This document shows positions 8,522 to 17,603 of a stretch of 64,000 nucleotides of DNA, piece by piece (positions within the stretch are counted from its first letter, which is position 1; the number at the start of each line of letters is the position of its first letter). The notes beneath the pieces are model-generated. The model made no database searches, was not told where the DNA came from, and saw only the letters and a program-made list of their open reading frames with translations. The translations under genes and the position numbers were made by a program. Where the stretch lies: assembly GCA_015067825.1 (NCBI GenBank), contig SVLQ01000005.1:62001-126000 (forward strand). Reading direction: 5' to 3'. Source of the DNA: Oscillospiraceae bacterium (GTDB lineage Bacteria > Bacillota > Clostridia > Oscillospirales > QAMX01).

Positions 8522-9393
8522 TGCGCGCAAGCGAAGCGCTCGTCCGTGAACTGCTGCCGCCGCGCGCGCAGGAGACGCACAAGGGCGACTACGGACGTGT
8601 GATGTGCGTCTGCGGCGCGCACGGTTACACCGGTGCGGCTTATTTTGCCGCGCAGAGTGCGGTTTTGAGCGGGGCGGGACTGGTTGACCTCGTGGTGCCG
8701 CAGCCGATCTATGCGATCGAGGCGGTCAAGCTGAACGAGGCGATGGTGTTTGCCGTCGAGGCGAATGCGGCCGGAACATTTGGGCGCGGGGCGATCCCGG
8801 CGGTGCTTGCCCGGCTGCGGATGGCCGATGCGGTCGTCGTTGGCTGCGGGCTTGGGCGAAATGACGAAGTGGAAGAACTTGTATGCGCGATTCTGGATGC
8901 ATCAAACGTGCCGGTCGTGGTAGATGCCGACGGCATAAACGCTCTGGGAGCGCATAAAGATAGATTAGCCACGAAAAAAGCGGACTGTATTCTGACGCCG
9001 CACGACGGTGAGCTGCGCCGGTTTTTAGGCGAAGACCCTGTGCGGCCGGGCGAGACGCGCGCTGAAGCGGCGAGACGGATCGCGCAGACTTTGGGCGTGA
9101 CCTTGGTGATGAAAGGGCACGAGACCGTGACGGCTGCGGCCGACGGGCGCGTCTGCGTGAACACCACGGGCAACGCCGGGATGGCGCGTGGCGGCAGCGG
9201 CGACGTGCTGGCCGGAATCATCGGTGCGCTGTTGGCGCAAAAGTTGCCGGCATTTGAAGCGGCTGCGGCTGCGGTATTTCTGCACGGGCTGGCCGGCGAT
9301 CTTGCGCGGGGAGCGCAGGGGGAGATCGGCATGACGCCGAGCGACATGCTGCGCCTACTGCCGACGGCGTTTTACCGGTGCAGAGGAATTTAA
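8518..9393 (+). CDS. nnrD: ADP-dependent NAD(P)H-hydrate dehydratase
   Basis: Repairs hydrated NADH and NADPH by ADP-dependent dehydration. The 291-residue protein is the stand-alone YjeF C-terminal domain of the ribokinase-like fold. GDYGRVMCVCGA near residue 25 is the N-terminal nucleotide region, VVDADGINAL and LTPHDGELRR follow, and NTTGNAGMARGGSGDVLAGI at about 218-237 is the hallmark anion-hole and catalytic Asp motif. The epimerase domain found in fused NnrE-NnrD proteins is absent. It overlaps acpS by four bases; acpS-nnrD-alr order is common in Firmicutes. Confidence 0.94.
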   Translation: MMRASEALVRELLPPRAQETHKGDYGRVMCVCGAHGYTGAAYFAAQSAVLSGAGLVDLVVPQPIYAIEAVKLNEAMVFAVEANAAGTFGRGAIPAVLARLRMADAVVVGCGLGRNDEVEELVCAILDASNVPVVVDADGINALGAHKDRLATKKADCILTPHDGELRRFLGEDPVRPGETRAEAARRIAQTLGVTLVMKGHETVTAAADGRVCVNTTGNAGMARGGSGDVLAGIIGALLAQKLPAFEAAAAAVFLHGLAGDLARGAQGEIGMTPSDMLRLLPTAFYRCRGI

Positions 9394-9405
9394 GACGGAG
9401 GAATC

Positions 9406-9981
9406 ATGCGCAAATTTTGGACAGGGGTTTGCGTACTGATGATACTTTCGTGCTGCGCGTGCAGTCATGTGCGCGACACGGATCTGAACAAAGCGATCAA
9501 CGATTTCTATGCGCGCACGGCGGAATTTTCGGCGGTGTGCGCGGTGCGGATGGATCACGGAGACACGGTTTCCGACTACGTGATCGACTACCGCTTGACC
9601 GACGGTTTGCACACGTTGACCGTGCGTGAGCCGATGGTGCTCAACGGTTTGACGGTAACGATGCATGGGACGGAGCAGACGATCACCTACGATGGGATGG
9701 TCTTTGCGCCGGATGCACTCGTCGGGACGGCGGTTTCGCCGGTGCGGATCCTCTGCGATCTGCTCCCGACGTGGCAGCAGGGGTATGCCGAAATGGCCGG
9801 GCGGAACGGCGAGGCGATTGCCTGCACGTTTTCTTCCGCGCGGACGGGTGAAGAACTCGTCTACCGTGTCTGCTTTTCTGCGGAAACGATGTTGCCGGAA
9901 TCCGCGGAGTGTTTTTTTGACGGATACATGGTGATGACGGTCGGGTTTTCCGACGTGGTCGCCACAGAATTTGAGGAGTAA
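9406..9981 (+). CDS. Putative lipoprotein, position of YdcC/LolA-like protein
   Basis: A 191-residue protein with a short signal peptide and Cys-rich lipobox region; cleavage before Cys16 (I-L-S-C) is most likely, and Cys17 and Cys19 follow. The rest is predicted beta-rich: repeated strand patterns such as DTVSDYVIDYRL, GLTVTMHGTEQTITYDG and PESAECFFDGYMVMTV resemble a LolA-like half barrel. In Bacillus a LolA-like lipoprotein gene (ydcC) sits between acpS and alr, so position supports the same family, although this protein is much shorter. Function is unknown, possibly envelope or sporulation related. Confidence 0.78.
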   Translation: MRKFWTGVCVLMILSCCACSHVRDTDLNKAINDFYARTAEFSAVCAVRMDHGDTVSDYVIDYRLTDGLHTLTVREPMVLNGLTVTMHGTEQTITYDGMVFAPDALVGTAVSPVRILCDLLPTWQQGYAEMAGRNGEAIACTFSSARTGEELVYRVCFSAETMLPESAECFFDGYMVMTVGFSDVVATEFEE

Positions 9982-9992
9982 GAAGGCGGCGT

Positions 9993-11189
9993 ATGGCTGA
10001 AAAACACAGCTATCTGAAACGAACATGGGCAGAAATCAGCCTGGACCGGCTGGCGCAGAACTTCCGGCGTATCCGAGCCGGCTTGGCCGACGGCGTGAAG
10101 ATCATGTCGGTCGTCAAGGCGGATGCGTACGGCCACGGTGCAACCGTGGTTGCGCCGGAGCTGCAGCGCCTTGGCAGCGATGCGTTTGCTGTTTCCAACA
10201 TCGAAGAGGCGGTTGTTTTGCGCCGCAGCGGCATCACGCGTCCGATCTTGGTACTCGGCTGGGTGCCGCCGGCATGGGCTGATGTTTTGCTGCGGGAACA
10301 GATCGAAACTGCGGTTTTTTCGCTCGAGAGTGCGCAAAAACTTTCGGAAGAGGCCGGAAAAATCGGCGGTACGGTGAAAGTGCACCTGAAGATCGACACC
10401 GGCATGGGGCGTCTTGGAATCCGTGCATCTGACGAAGCTTCGATTGCGTTGGCTGTTGCGGAAATCGCAGAAATCGCCGTACTGCCGAATTTGCAGATCG
10501 TCGGGCTGTTTACGCATTTTTCCACGGCCGACGAACCCGCAAGCAGTCTCACCGAACAGCAGTTTCACTTGTTCTGTGCTGTGCGCGACGGACTTCGTGC
10601 ACGCGGGATCGAGATTGCCGTCTGCCACTGTGCCAACAGTGCGGCGGCTGCGCTGCACCCGGAATACGCCTGCGATATGGTGCGGGCGGGTGTGTCGCTC
10701 TATGGCCTGAGCCCGGACAACTGTCCGGATGGCGAATTGGCGGCGGTCTGCGGTGGAGAGCCGGTGATGACGTTGAAAACAACGGTCGTGCAGCGGCGGC
10801 AGTTTTTTGCCGGTGACACGGTCAGCTACGGCGCGAAAACGCTGGAGCGCGACGCCGAGATTGCCGTGATCCCGGTCGGATATGCCGACGGCTATCCGCG
10901 CTTGCTTTCCAATTGCGGTACGGTCGGCATCGGCAGCAAGCGCGTGCCGATCGTGGGTAAGGTCTGCATGGATATGACGATGATCGATGTTTCGGACGTG
11001 GAGGCAGGCGAAGGGACGGAGGTCTTGCTGTTTGGCAAAACCGACGAAGCGTGGATCCCGGCCGAAGCGGTGGCGGAAGCTGCGGGGACGATCGGCTATG
11101 AATTGGTCTGCTGCATCGGCCGGCGTGTTGCGCGCGTGTACATCAAAGATCAAAACGAGATCCGTTCGGTGCGTCTGACGACGGCCTAA
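9993..11189 (+). CDS. alr: Alanine racemase
   Basis: Interconverts L- and D-alanine for peptidoglycan using pyridoxal phosphate. The 398 residues match the family. Lys42 in VVKADAYGHGA is the PLP-binding residue; the catalytic Tyr lies in DTVSYGAKTLE, near residue 277; RAGVSLYG and VGKVCMDMTMIDVS are further conserved motifs. The ATG at 9993 comes 11 bases after the lipoprotein stop. The C-terminal beta domain is complete. It is the last envelope gene of the operon before the AraC regulator. Confidence 0.97.
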   Translation: MAEKHSYLKRTWAEISLDRLAQNFRRIRAGLADGVKIMSVVKADAYGHGATVVAPELQRLGSDAFAVSNIEEAVVLRRSGITRPILVLGWVPPAWADVLLREQIETAVFSLESAQKLSEEAGKIGGTVKVHLKIDTGMGRLGIRASDEASIALAVAEIAEIAVLPNLQIVGLFTHFSTADEPASSLTEQQFHLFCAVRDGLRARGIEIAVCHCANSAAAALHPEYACDMVRAGVSLYGLSPDNCPDGELAAVCGGEPVMTLKTTVVQRRQFFAGDTVSYGAKTLERDAEIAVIPVGYADGYPRLLSNCGTVGIGSKRVPIVGKVCMDMTMIDVSDVEAGEGTEVLLFGKTDEAWIPAEAVAEAAGTIGYELVCCIGRRVARVYIKDQNEIRSVRLTTA

Positions 11190-11213
11190 CCGGACACAAA
11201 GGAGGGCAGAACC

Positions 11214-12125
11214 GTGCCGCTCTTTTATGAAAACAAGAACAGCCGCTACAACACGGAAGTGACGGTCGGTAATTTACGTCTGCTCATCTATGATGCGCGC
11301 TATCTGACGGATTTTAATATGAATGCGGGTACCCACAGCCACTATTTTTACGAGATGTTTTTCGTGATCGAAGGTGAGTCTGAGATCGTCACCGATTCCG
11401 GACGCTACACGGTTTCCAAGAATGATCTCTACATCGTGCCGCCGGAATGTCAGCATTTTCGCTCGTTCCGCGAGGATCTCGGTATCAGCGAGCAGGTTCC
11501 GGTGCGGTTTACCTATGAAAAGCTGGCAAAGGGCGAAGATATCTGGTCGCTTATCGACGGTGTGCTTGGTCGGAAAAACGATGTGGTGATCTTCCCCAAA
11601 AGCTCGGCGCTGCGCTATCTGTTTGAGGCACTGCGCGACGAAACCGAGAACCATGCGCGGTTTGAAGAGATCAAAATCCATGCTCTGATGACGACCTTGG
11701 TGCTCGATGCGATCCGCTATTGGTATCCGGAACTGGAAAGCAAGGCCGAACGTCCGAGTGACGGTGTTTACAGCCGCAATTTTATCATCGAAGATTTTTT
11801 CAGCCGCCGCTACAGCGACGACGTGCGGCTGGAGGATCTGGCGAGTGAACTGAACCTGAGCGAAAAGCAGACCTCGCGGATTCTCGCCGACCTTTACGGC
11901 GTGACGTTCCGCAAAAAGCTGACGGAAACGCGCATACAAATTGCCAAGAGCCTGCTTCGTTATACCGATACTTCAATCGATTCGATTGCGGCCAACGTTG
12001 GATACCTGAGCCAAAACGGCTTTGCCGAAGCATTTCGCACCGAAGTCGGTGTGTCGCCCGCGCAGTATCGTAAAGATGGGGTTTCCGGTGTACCGGATCG
12101 CGTCGGAAAACCAGAAAAAGTATGA
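11214..12125 (+). CDS. AraC-family transcriptional regulator
   Basis: A 303-residue regulator starting with GTG at 11214 behind AAAGGAGGG. Residues 40-100 form a cupin sensor (GTHSHYFYEMFFVIEGE, then DLYIVPPECQH), expected to bind a small molecule, often a sugar. Residues 195-292 are the double helix-turn-helix DNA-binding domain: RLEDLASELNLSEKQTSRIL is the first motif and SIDSIAANVGYLSQNGFAEA the second. It follows alr by 24 bases and precedes a terminator, so it is probably cotranscribed with alr. Its target is not evident; none of the alr operon genes is an obvious sugar gene. Confidence 0.93.
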   Translation: MPLFYENKNSRYNTEVTVGNLRLLIYDARYLTDFNMNAGTHSHYFYEMFFVIEGESEIVTDSGRYTVSKNDLYIVPPECQHFRSFREDLGISEQVPVRFTYEKLAKGEDIWSLIDGVLGRKNDVVIFPKSSALRYLFEALRDETENHARFEEIKIHALMTTLVLDAIRYWYPELESKAERPSDGVYSRNFIIEDFFSRRYSDDVRLEDLASELNLSEKQTSRILADLYGVTFRKKLTETRIQIAKSLLRYTDTSIDSIAANVGYLSQNGFAEAFRTEVGVSPAQYRKDGVSGVPDRVGKPEKV

Positions 12126-12130
12126 AAAAA

Positions 12131-12166
12131 AGGATCACAGCAACGAATATGCTGTGATCCTTTTTG
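12131..12166. terminator. Bidirectional intrinsic terminator
   Basis: A 12-bp perfect stem (12131-12142 with 12150-12161) is flanked by A- and T-runs. It serves the AraC gene and the convergent purE-purD operon. Confidence 0.92.
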
Positions 12167-12183
12167 TTTTTTGAGGAATTTGT

Positions 12184-13437
12184 TTATCTTCTGCCGATAT
12201 CGCTACGGAAGAACATACCGTCAAAGCTGATCTTCTTGAGCGAATCGTAGGCCTTTTCGAGCGCGGCGTCGAGGTTGTAGCCCTTGACGGTGACGCTCAG
12301 GACGCGGCCGCCGGAGGTGACGAGCGTGCCGTCAACACACTTCGTGCCGGCGTGGCAGACGATCGCGTCTTTGGCGGCTTCTTCCAGACCGCTGATGGCA
12401 AAACCGGTCGGGTATTTGCCCGGGTAACCGCCGCTGGCAGCGACGACGCAGGCGGTCGCTTCCTTCGACCAACAGATCGTGACGTCGGCGAGCGTTTCGT
12501 CGATGATTGCTTCCATGATCGTCAGCAGGCTGGTCTGCAGACGCGGGAGCACGGCCTGCGTTTCGGGGTCGCCGAAACGGGCGTTGTACTCAATGACCTT
12601 GGGGCCGTTGGGCGTGAGCATGAGGCCGAAGTAGAGGACGCCTTTGAACGGGCGACCTTCAGCGACCATTGCCTCCATCGTCGGACGGAAGATCTCGCGC
12701 ATGCAGCGCATGCCGATCGCTTCGGTATAGTATTTGTTGGGGCTGACAACGCCCATACCGCCGGTGTTGGGGCCTTCGTCGTTGTCGTAGGCGCGTTTGT
12801 GGTCCTGTGCGGAGACCATCGGCAGGATCGTTTTGCCGTCGGTGAAGCAGAGAACGGAAACTTCCGGGCCGGTCAGACATTCTTCGATGACAACGCGGTC
12901 ACCGGCCTGGCCGAACACGTGACCGGAGAGCGCGTTTTCGGCAGCGGCGAGGGCTTCCTCGACCGTGGCGGCAACGGTGACGCCCTTGCCGAGTGCCAGA
13001 CCGTCGGCTTTGATAACGATCGGCGCACCTTCGGTTTTGATGTATTCTTTGGCGGCGTCCAGATCGTCAAACACGCGGTATTTGGCGGTGGGGATGTTGT
13101 ATTTCTGCATCAGATCCTTGGCAAACGCCTTGCTGCCTTCGATAACGGCGGCATTCTTGCGGGGGCCGAACGCGCGCACGCCGATCGCTTCCAGCGCGTC
13201 GACCATGCCGAGGGCGAGGGGATCGTCGGGGGCGACCACGACGAGATCCGGATGATTTTCTTTGCAGAAGGCGACGATGCCTTCAATATCGGTTGCTTTG
13301 TAGGGGAGGCATTCGGCGATTTCGGCGATACCGCCGTTGCCCGGGGCGCACCAAAGCTTTTTCACGCGGGAATCCTTCAGAAGCGACTGGGCGATCGCGT
13401 GTTCGCGGCCGCCGCCGCCGATGATCAGAATATTCAT
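12184..13437 (-). CDS. purD: Phosphoribosylamine-glycine ligase (GARS)
   Basis: Makes glycinamide ribonucleotide from phosphoribosylamine, glycine and ATP, step 2 of purine synthesis. I took the ATG at 13437, with AAAGGAG upstream, giving 417 residues; the open frame extends farther but that part overlaps the purH end region. Motifs: MNILIIGGGGREHAI at the start, the ATP-grasp region GDRVVIEECLTGPEVSVL, NARFGDPETQAVLPRL. Last gene of the purE-M-N-H-D operon. Confidence 0.97.
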   Translation of the reverse strand: MNILIIGGGGREHAIAQSLLKDSRVKKLWCAPGNGGIAEIAECLPYKATDIEGIVAFCKENHPDLVVVAPDDPLALGMVDALEAIGVRAFGPRKNAAVIEGSKAFAKDLMQKYNIPTAKYRVFDDLDAAKEYIKTEGAPIVIKADGLALGKGVTVAATVEEALAAAENALSGHVFGQAGDRVVIEECLTGPEVSVLCFTDGKTILPMVSAQDHKRAYDNDEGPNTGGMGVVSPNKYYTEAIGMRCMREIFRPTMEAMVAEGRPFKGVLYFGLMLTPNGPKVIEYNARFGDPETQAVLPRLQTSLLTIMEAIIDETLADVTICWSKEATACVVAASGGYPGKYPTGFAISGLEEAAKDAIVCHAGTKCVDGTLVTSGGRVLSVTVKGYNLDAALEKAYDSLKKISFDGMFFRSDIGRR

Positions 13438-13504
13438 GCTGGCATCTCCTTTCGGTGAAAACAATGTCCCGCGCGCGAGGGGCGCGCGGGACACGGTGGG
13501 ATCG

Positions 13505-15040
13505 TTAGTGTTTGAAGTGACGCATGCCGGTGAAGACCATGGCGATGTTGTGTTCGTTGCACTTCTTGATCGAATCGGCGTCTCTGACCGAGCCGCCCGG
13601 CTGAATGATGGCCGTAACACCGGCCGCAGCAGCCGCTTCGACACAGTCGTCGAACGGGAAGAAGGCGTCGGAGGCGAGGACCGAACCGGCAACCTTATCG
13701 CCGCCCTGACGGATGGCGATTTCGAGCGCGCCGACGCGGTTGGTCTGTCCCGGGCCGACACCGACGGTCTGGTTGGCCGTGGTGAGGACGATGGCGTTGG
13801 AACGGACGTGCTTGACGATCTTCCAGCCAAATTCCATGGCTTTCAGTTCTTCTTCGGTCGGGGCGCGGTCGGTGACGACCTTGAGCTCATCGGTTCTGAG
13901 CTGATCGTCGATCGTCTGCACGAGCAGACCGCCGGCGACTTTCTTGTAGTCGAGCATTTCGGCGCTGAGCGGGCGGGAGATATCGTCGAGGGTCAGGAGA
14001 CGGATGTTGGGCTTGACCGTGAGGATATCAAGCGCTTCTTTGGTGTAGGACGGAGCGACGACGACTTCGATGAAGATCTTGGCGATCTGTTCGGCGGTCG
14101 CGGCGTCGATTTCGCGGTTGGCAGCCAGAATGCCGCCGAAGATGGAGACCGGGTCGGCCTCATAGGCGCGGGCATAGGCTTCGGAGATGGTTTCGGCCGT
14201 GCCGACGCCGCAGGGGTTGGCGTGCTTGACGGCGACGACGGTGGGCTCGGTGAATTCTTTCAGCAGCGCGAGGGCGCCGTTGGTGTCGTTGATGTTGTTG
14301 AAGGAGAGTTCCTTGCCGTGCAGCTGCTTGGCCGCCGCGAGGGTGCCCTGGTAGCCGACCGGTTCGCGGTAGAAGATTGCGTTCTGGTGCGGGTTTTCGC
14401 CGTAGCGGAGGTCCTGCACTTTTTCAAACGTGGCGGTGAAGGTTTCCGGCAGATCGTCGGTGATCTGCTTGCGGATGTAGGTCGAGATCAGCGCGTCGTA
14501 GGCGGCGGTGTGTTCAAAAACTTTGAGCGCAAGGCGGAAGCGCGCGGCCTTGTCGAGCGAGCCGGCCTTCAGGCCTTCGAGAACGGTGGTGTAGTCGGCC
14601 GGGTCGACGACGACGGCGACGTCCTGGTAGTTCTTGGCTGCCGCACGGATCATCGTGGGGCCGCCGATGTCGATGTTTTCAATGGCTTCTTCCAGCGAAA
14701 CACCCGGTTTCTGGATCGTCGCTTTGAAGGGGTAGAGGTTGATGGCGATGACGTCGATGGGGTCGATGCCGAGGGTTTCGAGCGTTTCGACGTGTTCGGG
14801 GTTGGAGCGCATGGCGAGAATGCCCGCGTGGATCTTCGGATGCAGGGTCTTGACGCGGCCGTCAAGGCATTCCGGGAAGCCAGTGACGTCCGAAACGTTG
14901 GTGACGGCGATCCCGGCGTTTTTGAGCGCCGTGGCTGTACCGCCCGTGGAAAGGATCTCATAACCGAGTTCGGCCAGACCTTTGGCAAATTCGCAAACGC
15001 CGGTCTTGTCCGAAACGCTGATCAGTGCCTGTTTTTTCAT
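13505..15040 (-). CDS. purH: Bifunctional AICAR transformylase/IMP cyclohydrolase
   Basis: Catalyses the last two steps to IMP. The 511 residues hold the MGS-like cyclohydrolase domain (1-150; [23 protein letters not shown]) and the AICAR transformylase domain (about 160-511; [32 protein letters not shown], then the [15 protein letters not shown] end). The Lys-His pair in VKHANPCG is the catalytic region. The protein is of normal length. It lies 55 bases after purN in the operon and 67 bases before purD. Confidence 0.97.
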   Translation of the reverse strand: MKKQALISVSDKTGVCEFAKGLAELGYEILSTGGTATALKNAGIAVTNVSDVTGFPECLDGRVKTLHPKIHAGILAMRSNPEHVETLETLGIDPIDVIAINLYPFKATIQKPGVSLEEAIENIDIGGPTMIRAAAKNYQDVAVVVDPADYTTVLEGLKAGSLDKAARFRLALKVFEHTAAYDALISTYIRKQITDDLPETFTATFEKVQDLRYGENPHQNAIFYREPVGYQGTLAAAKQLHGKELSFNNINDTNGALALLKEFTEPTVVAVKHANPCGVGTAETISEAYARAYEADPVSIFGGILAANREIDAATAEQIAKIFIEVVVAPSYTKEALDILTVKPNIRLLTLDDISRPLSAEMLDYKKVAGGLLVQTIDDQLRTDELKVVTDRAPTEEELKAMEFGWKIVKHVRSNAIVLTTANQTVGVGPGQTNRVGALEIAIRQGGDKVAGSVLASDAFFPFDDCVEAAAAAGVTAIIQPGGSVRDADSIKKCNEHNIAMVFTGMRHFKH

Positions 15041-15095
15041 GAAAGCATCTCCTTATGTCGATATGATAAACGGTTGGTTGACTGCAAATACCCGC

Positions 15096-15716
15096 TCAGC
15101 GGATGTGGACGATGCGCCCTTCGACGGAAAGGCGGCCTTCGCAGAACATCGTAACGGCATCGGGCAGAATGATCCATTCCGCCTGTTCCATCACTCTGCG
15201 CTGCAGGATCTCCGGCGTGTCGCCTTCTTCGATCGCAACGGCCTTCTGGCAAATGATCGGGCCGCCGTCGCAGTCGGCGGTGACGAAGTGGGCGGTTGCG
15301 CCCGTGAGCTTCACGCCGTAGGCAAGTGCCGCTTCGTGCACCTTCAGTCCGAAGTAACCCTCGCCGCAGAACGACGGGATCAGCGCCGGGTGGATATTGA
15401 TGACGGCGTTGGCAAAACGCTCGCAGAACGAGGGGCTCAGGATGTAGAGGAACCCGCAGAGGACGACGAGGTCGATCTTTTCTTCGACCAGCTTGGCCGT
15501 AACGGCGTCGGTGTACTCCTGACGTGTGGGGAAGTCTTTGGGCGAGAGCGTGACGGCTGGGACGCCGGCGCTCGCCGCACGGGTCAGCGCATAAGCGGTC
15601 GGGGACGACGAAATGCAGAGCGCGAGCTCACCGCCGCCCAAGCCCTTGGACTGGTAGCGGTCGATCAGCGCCTGAAAATTCGTGCCGCCGCCGGAAACTA
15701 AAACCGCGATCCTCAT
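15096..15716 (-). CDS. purN: Phosphoribosylglycinamide formyltransferase
   Basis: Transfers a formyl group from 10-formyl-tetrahydrofolate to glycinamide ribonucleotide. The 206 residues are typical. IAVLVSGGGTNFQALID is the phosphate-binding start; NIHPALIPSF carries the catalytic His with its Asn; TGATAHFVTADCDGGPII carries the catalytic Asp. The ATG overlaps the purM stop by four bases, so the two are translationally coupled. Confidence 0.97.
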   Translation of the reverse strand: MRIAVLVSGGGTNFQALIDRYQSKGLGGGELALCISSSPTAYALTRAASAGVPAVTLSPKDFPTRQEYTDAVTAKLVEEKIDLVVLCGFLYILSPSFCERFANAVINIHPALIPSFCGEGYFGLKVHEAALAYGVKLTGATAHFVTADCDGGPIICQKAVAIEEGDTPEILQRRVMEQAEWIILPDAVTMFCEGRLSVEGRIVHIR

Positions 15717-16750
15717 TTGATCACGACGCCCGAATTACCGCTGCGGCAGACGCCGAGGACGGCGGCGGGGATACCGAAGCCCTTGATGGCCGCGAGAGCC
15801 GCGTCGACGTCGGTCGGTGCGACGGTGATGGCCATACCGACACCCATGTTGAAGGTGTTGTACATTTCACGGTCGTCGATGTTGCCGACTTTGGCGATGT
15901 AGGAGAAGACCGGCAGGACCGGCAGTGCCTTGGAATCGACTTCGGCGTAGATGTTGTCGGGGAGCATGCGCGGGATATTTTCGTAGAAACCGCCGCCGGT
16001 GATGTGCGAAGCGCCCTTGATCTTGACGGATTTGAGGATCTCCAGAACCGGACGGACGTAGATTCTTGTCGGCGTCAGCAGTTCTTCGCCGAGCGTGCGG
16101 CCGAATTCGTCGATGTGGGTGAAGATGTTGTCTTCCGAGACGTTGAGGATCTTTCTGACGAGCGAGAAACCGTTGGAGTGGACACCCGTCGAAGCCATAC
16201 CGATGATGACGTCGCCGTCGGTGATGGTGGAGCAATCGGTGATCTTGGCGCGGTCGGCCATACCGACGCAGAAGCCGGCGAGGTCGTATTCGTTTTCTTC
16301 GTAGAAGCCGGGCATTTCGGCGGTTTCACCGCCGACGAGCGCACAGCCCGCGTCCAGACAGCCGTCCGTGACGCCCTTGACAATCGCGGCGACGCGTTCG
16401 GGACGGTTGCGGCCGACGGCCAGATAATCGAGGAAGAAGAGCGGCTTGGCACCGGCGCAGACAACGTCGTTGACGCACATGGCGACACAGTCGATTCCGA
16501 TGGTGTCGTGCTTGTCGGTGAGGAAGGCGATCTTCAGCTTAGTGCCGACGCCGTCGGTACCGGAGACGAGCACGGGCTCGGAGATGCCGACCATATCGGG
16601 GGCAAAGAGGCCGCCGAAGCCGCCGAGCGAACCGATGACGCCGGGGATAAAGGTGCGTTCGACCAGCGGTTTCATCTGGCGGACGGCTTCGTAACCGGCA
16701 GTGATGTCGACGCCGGCTTCTTTATAGCGATCACTGTAAGAATTGTTCAT
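15713..16750 (-). CDS. purM: Phosphoribosylformylglycinamidine cyclo-ligase
   Basis: Closes the imidazole ring to make aminoimidazole ribonucleotide, using ATP. The 345-residue protein has the AIR synthase fold: SDRYKEAGVDITAG at the start, SGTDGVGTKLKIAF (ATP-binding, GTDGVGTK motif), CVNDVVCAGAKPLFFLDYLA, GGETAEMPGFY, and HITGGGFYENIPRML. Complete and standard. It follows purE by 47 bases and overlaps purN. Confidence 0.97.
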   Translation of the reverse strand: MNNSYSDRYKEAGVDITAGYEAVRQMKPLVERTFIPGVIGSLGGFGGLFAPDMVGISEPVLVSGTDGVGTKLKIAFLTDKHDTIGIDCVAMCVNDVVCAGAKPLFFLDYLAVGRNRPERVAAIVKGVTDGCLDAGCALVGGETAEMPGFYEENEYDLAGFCVGMADRAKITDCSTITDGDVIIGMASTGVHSNGFSLVRKILNVSEDNIFTHIDEFGRTLGEELLTPTRIYVRPVLEILKSVKIKGASHITGGGFYENIPRMLPDNIYAEVDSKALPVLPVFSYIAKVGNIDDREMYNTFNMGVGMAITVAPTDVDAALAAIKGFGIPAAVLGVCRSGNSGVVIK

Positions 16751-16797
16751 AGACGAGAATTCCTTTCAGATTATGTAGTGCCCCGCGGGGCGGTTGG

Positions 16798-17322
16798 TTA
16801 CTTCTGCTGGCTGAGCATATCCGCGACCTTATCGGCAATCGCGGCGTCCTTGGCCATGATCTCCTGCTCCATATCAGCTTTCGACTTCGCGAGCGCTTCG
16901 GCGAGCGTTTCGTCGTTGACACCGAGGATCTGGGCGGCAAGGATGGCGGCATTGTCGGCGCCATCGATCGCGACGGTGGCGACCGGAACGCCCTTGGGCA
17001 TCTGCACGCTCGAAAGGAGCGCGTCGAGACCGTCAAGGGTAGAGGACTTCACCGGAACGGCGATGACCGGCAGCGTGGTGTGCGCGGCGATCACACCGGC
17101 GAGGTGTGCGGCTTTACCGGCGGCGGCGATGATCACGCCGAAGCCCTTGGCACGCGCCGTGGAAGAAAAAACCGCCGCAGCTTCGGGGGTTCTGTGGGCG
17201 GACATAATGTGGATCTCATAGGGGATATCGTACTTGACAAGCGTTTTCAGGCAGCCGAGCATAACGGGCAGATCGCTGTCCGAACCGAGAATCACGGCAA
17301 CCTTTTTTTTCGTGTTTTCCAA
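16798..17322 (-). CDS. purE: N5-carboxyaminoimidazole ribonucleotide mutase
   Basis: Interconverts N5-CAIR and CAIR in purine synthesis. From the chosen TTG at 17322 the protein has 174 residues, normal for class I PurE. The start is decided by a GGGAGG site eight bases upstream (17331-17336), and by the promoter at 17372-17400, whose transcript would begin only about ten bases before the alternative ATG at 17355. Motifs: VAVILGSDSDLPVM, MSAHRTPEA, AAAGKAAHLAGVIAA, TLPVIAVPV. First gene of the operon. Confidence 0.93.
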   Translation of the reverse strand: MENTKKKVAVILGSDSDLPVMLGCLKTLVKYDIPYEIHIMSAHRTPEAAAVFSSTARAKGFGVIIAAAGKAAHLAGVIAAHTTLPVIAVPVKSSTLDGLDALLSSVQMPKGVPVATVAIDGADNAAILAAQILGVNDETLAEALAKSKADMEQEIMAKDAAIADKVADMLSQQK

Positions 17323-17371
17323 AGCTGAAACCTCCCGGAGAAAATCGTTATTCATGTAAACTCTACTATAT

Positions 17372-17400
17372 ATTGTAGCCCAAAACCGCCAAAAAATCAA
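17372..17400 (-). promoter_or_regulatory. Promoter of the purE-M-N-H-D operon
   Basis: Minus strand: -35 TTGATT (17395-17400), 17-bp spacer, -10 TACAAT (17372-17377). The leader to the TTG start is about 43 nt, too short for a purine riboswitch, so any control must be at the promoter. Confidence 0.65.
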
Positions 17401-17520
17401 GCGGTTTGACAGGCATCGGCAATTTTCTGTAAAATGCCCATTTTTTTGCGGTTTCATCCGCGGTTTTCTGAAGATTTTTCTATAGCCCGCGGTGTTTTTA
17501 CGGAACGTGCGCGGGAATAC

Positions 17521-17549
17521 TTTACAGGAAGGCAGGAATTTGGTATAAT
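17521..17549 (+). promoter_or_regulatory. Promoter of prfB
   Basis: -35 TTTACA (17521-17526), 17 bp, -10 TATAAT (17544-17549), followed by a short leader to the start at 17604. Confidence 0.75.
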
Positions 17550-17603
17550 AGTATATCAGTAGAGAAATGCCTTTCCGCAAGGAAGAGAAACGGAGTTACC
17601 CAT

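Noticed and set aside
12184..13830. Longer purD form starting near 13830
   Set aside because: The extra residues overlap purH and have no motif; MNILIIGGGG at 13437 with a good ribosome site is the true start.
13337..15154. 605-codon plus-strand open frame over purD-purH
   Set aside because: It overlaps two clear purine genes on the other strand, and its low-complexity Gly/Asp/Val composition is the mirror of their codons.
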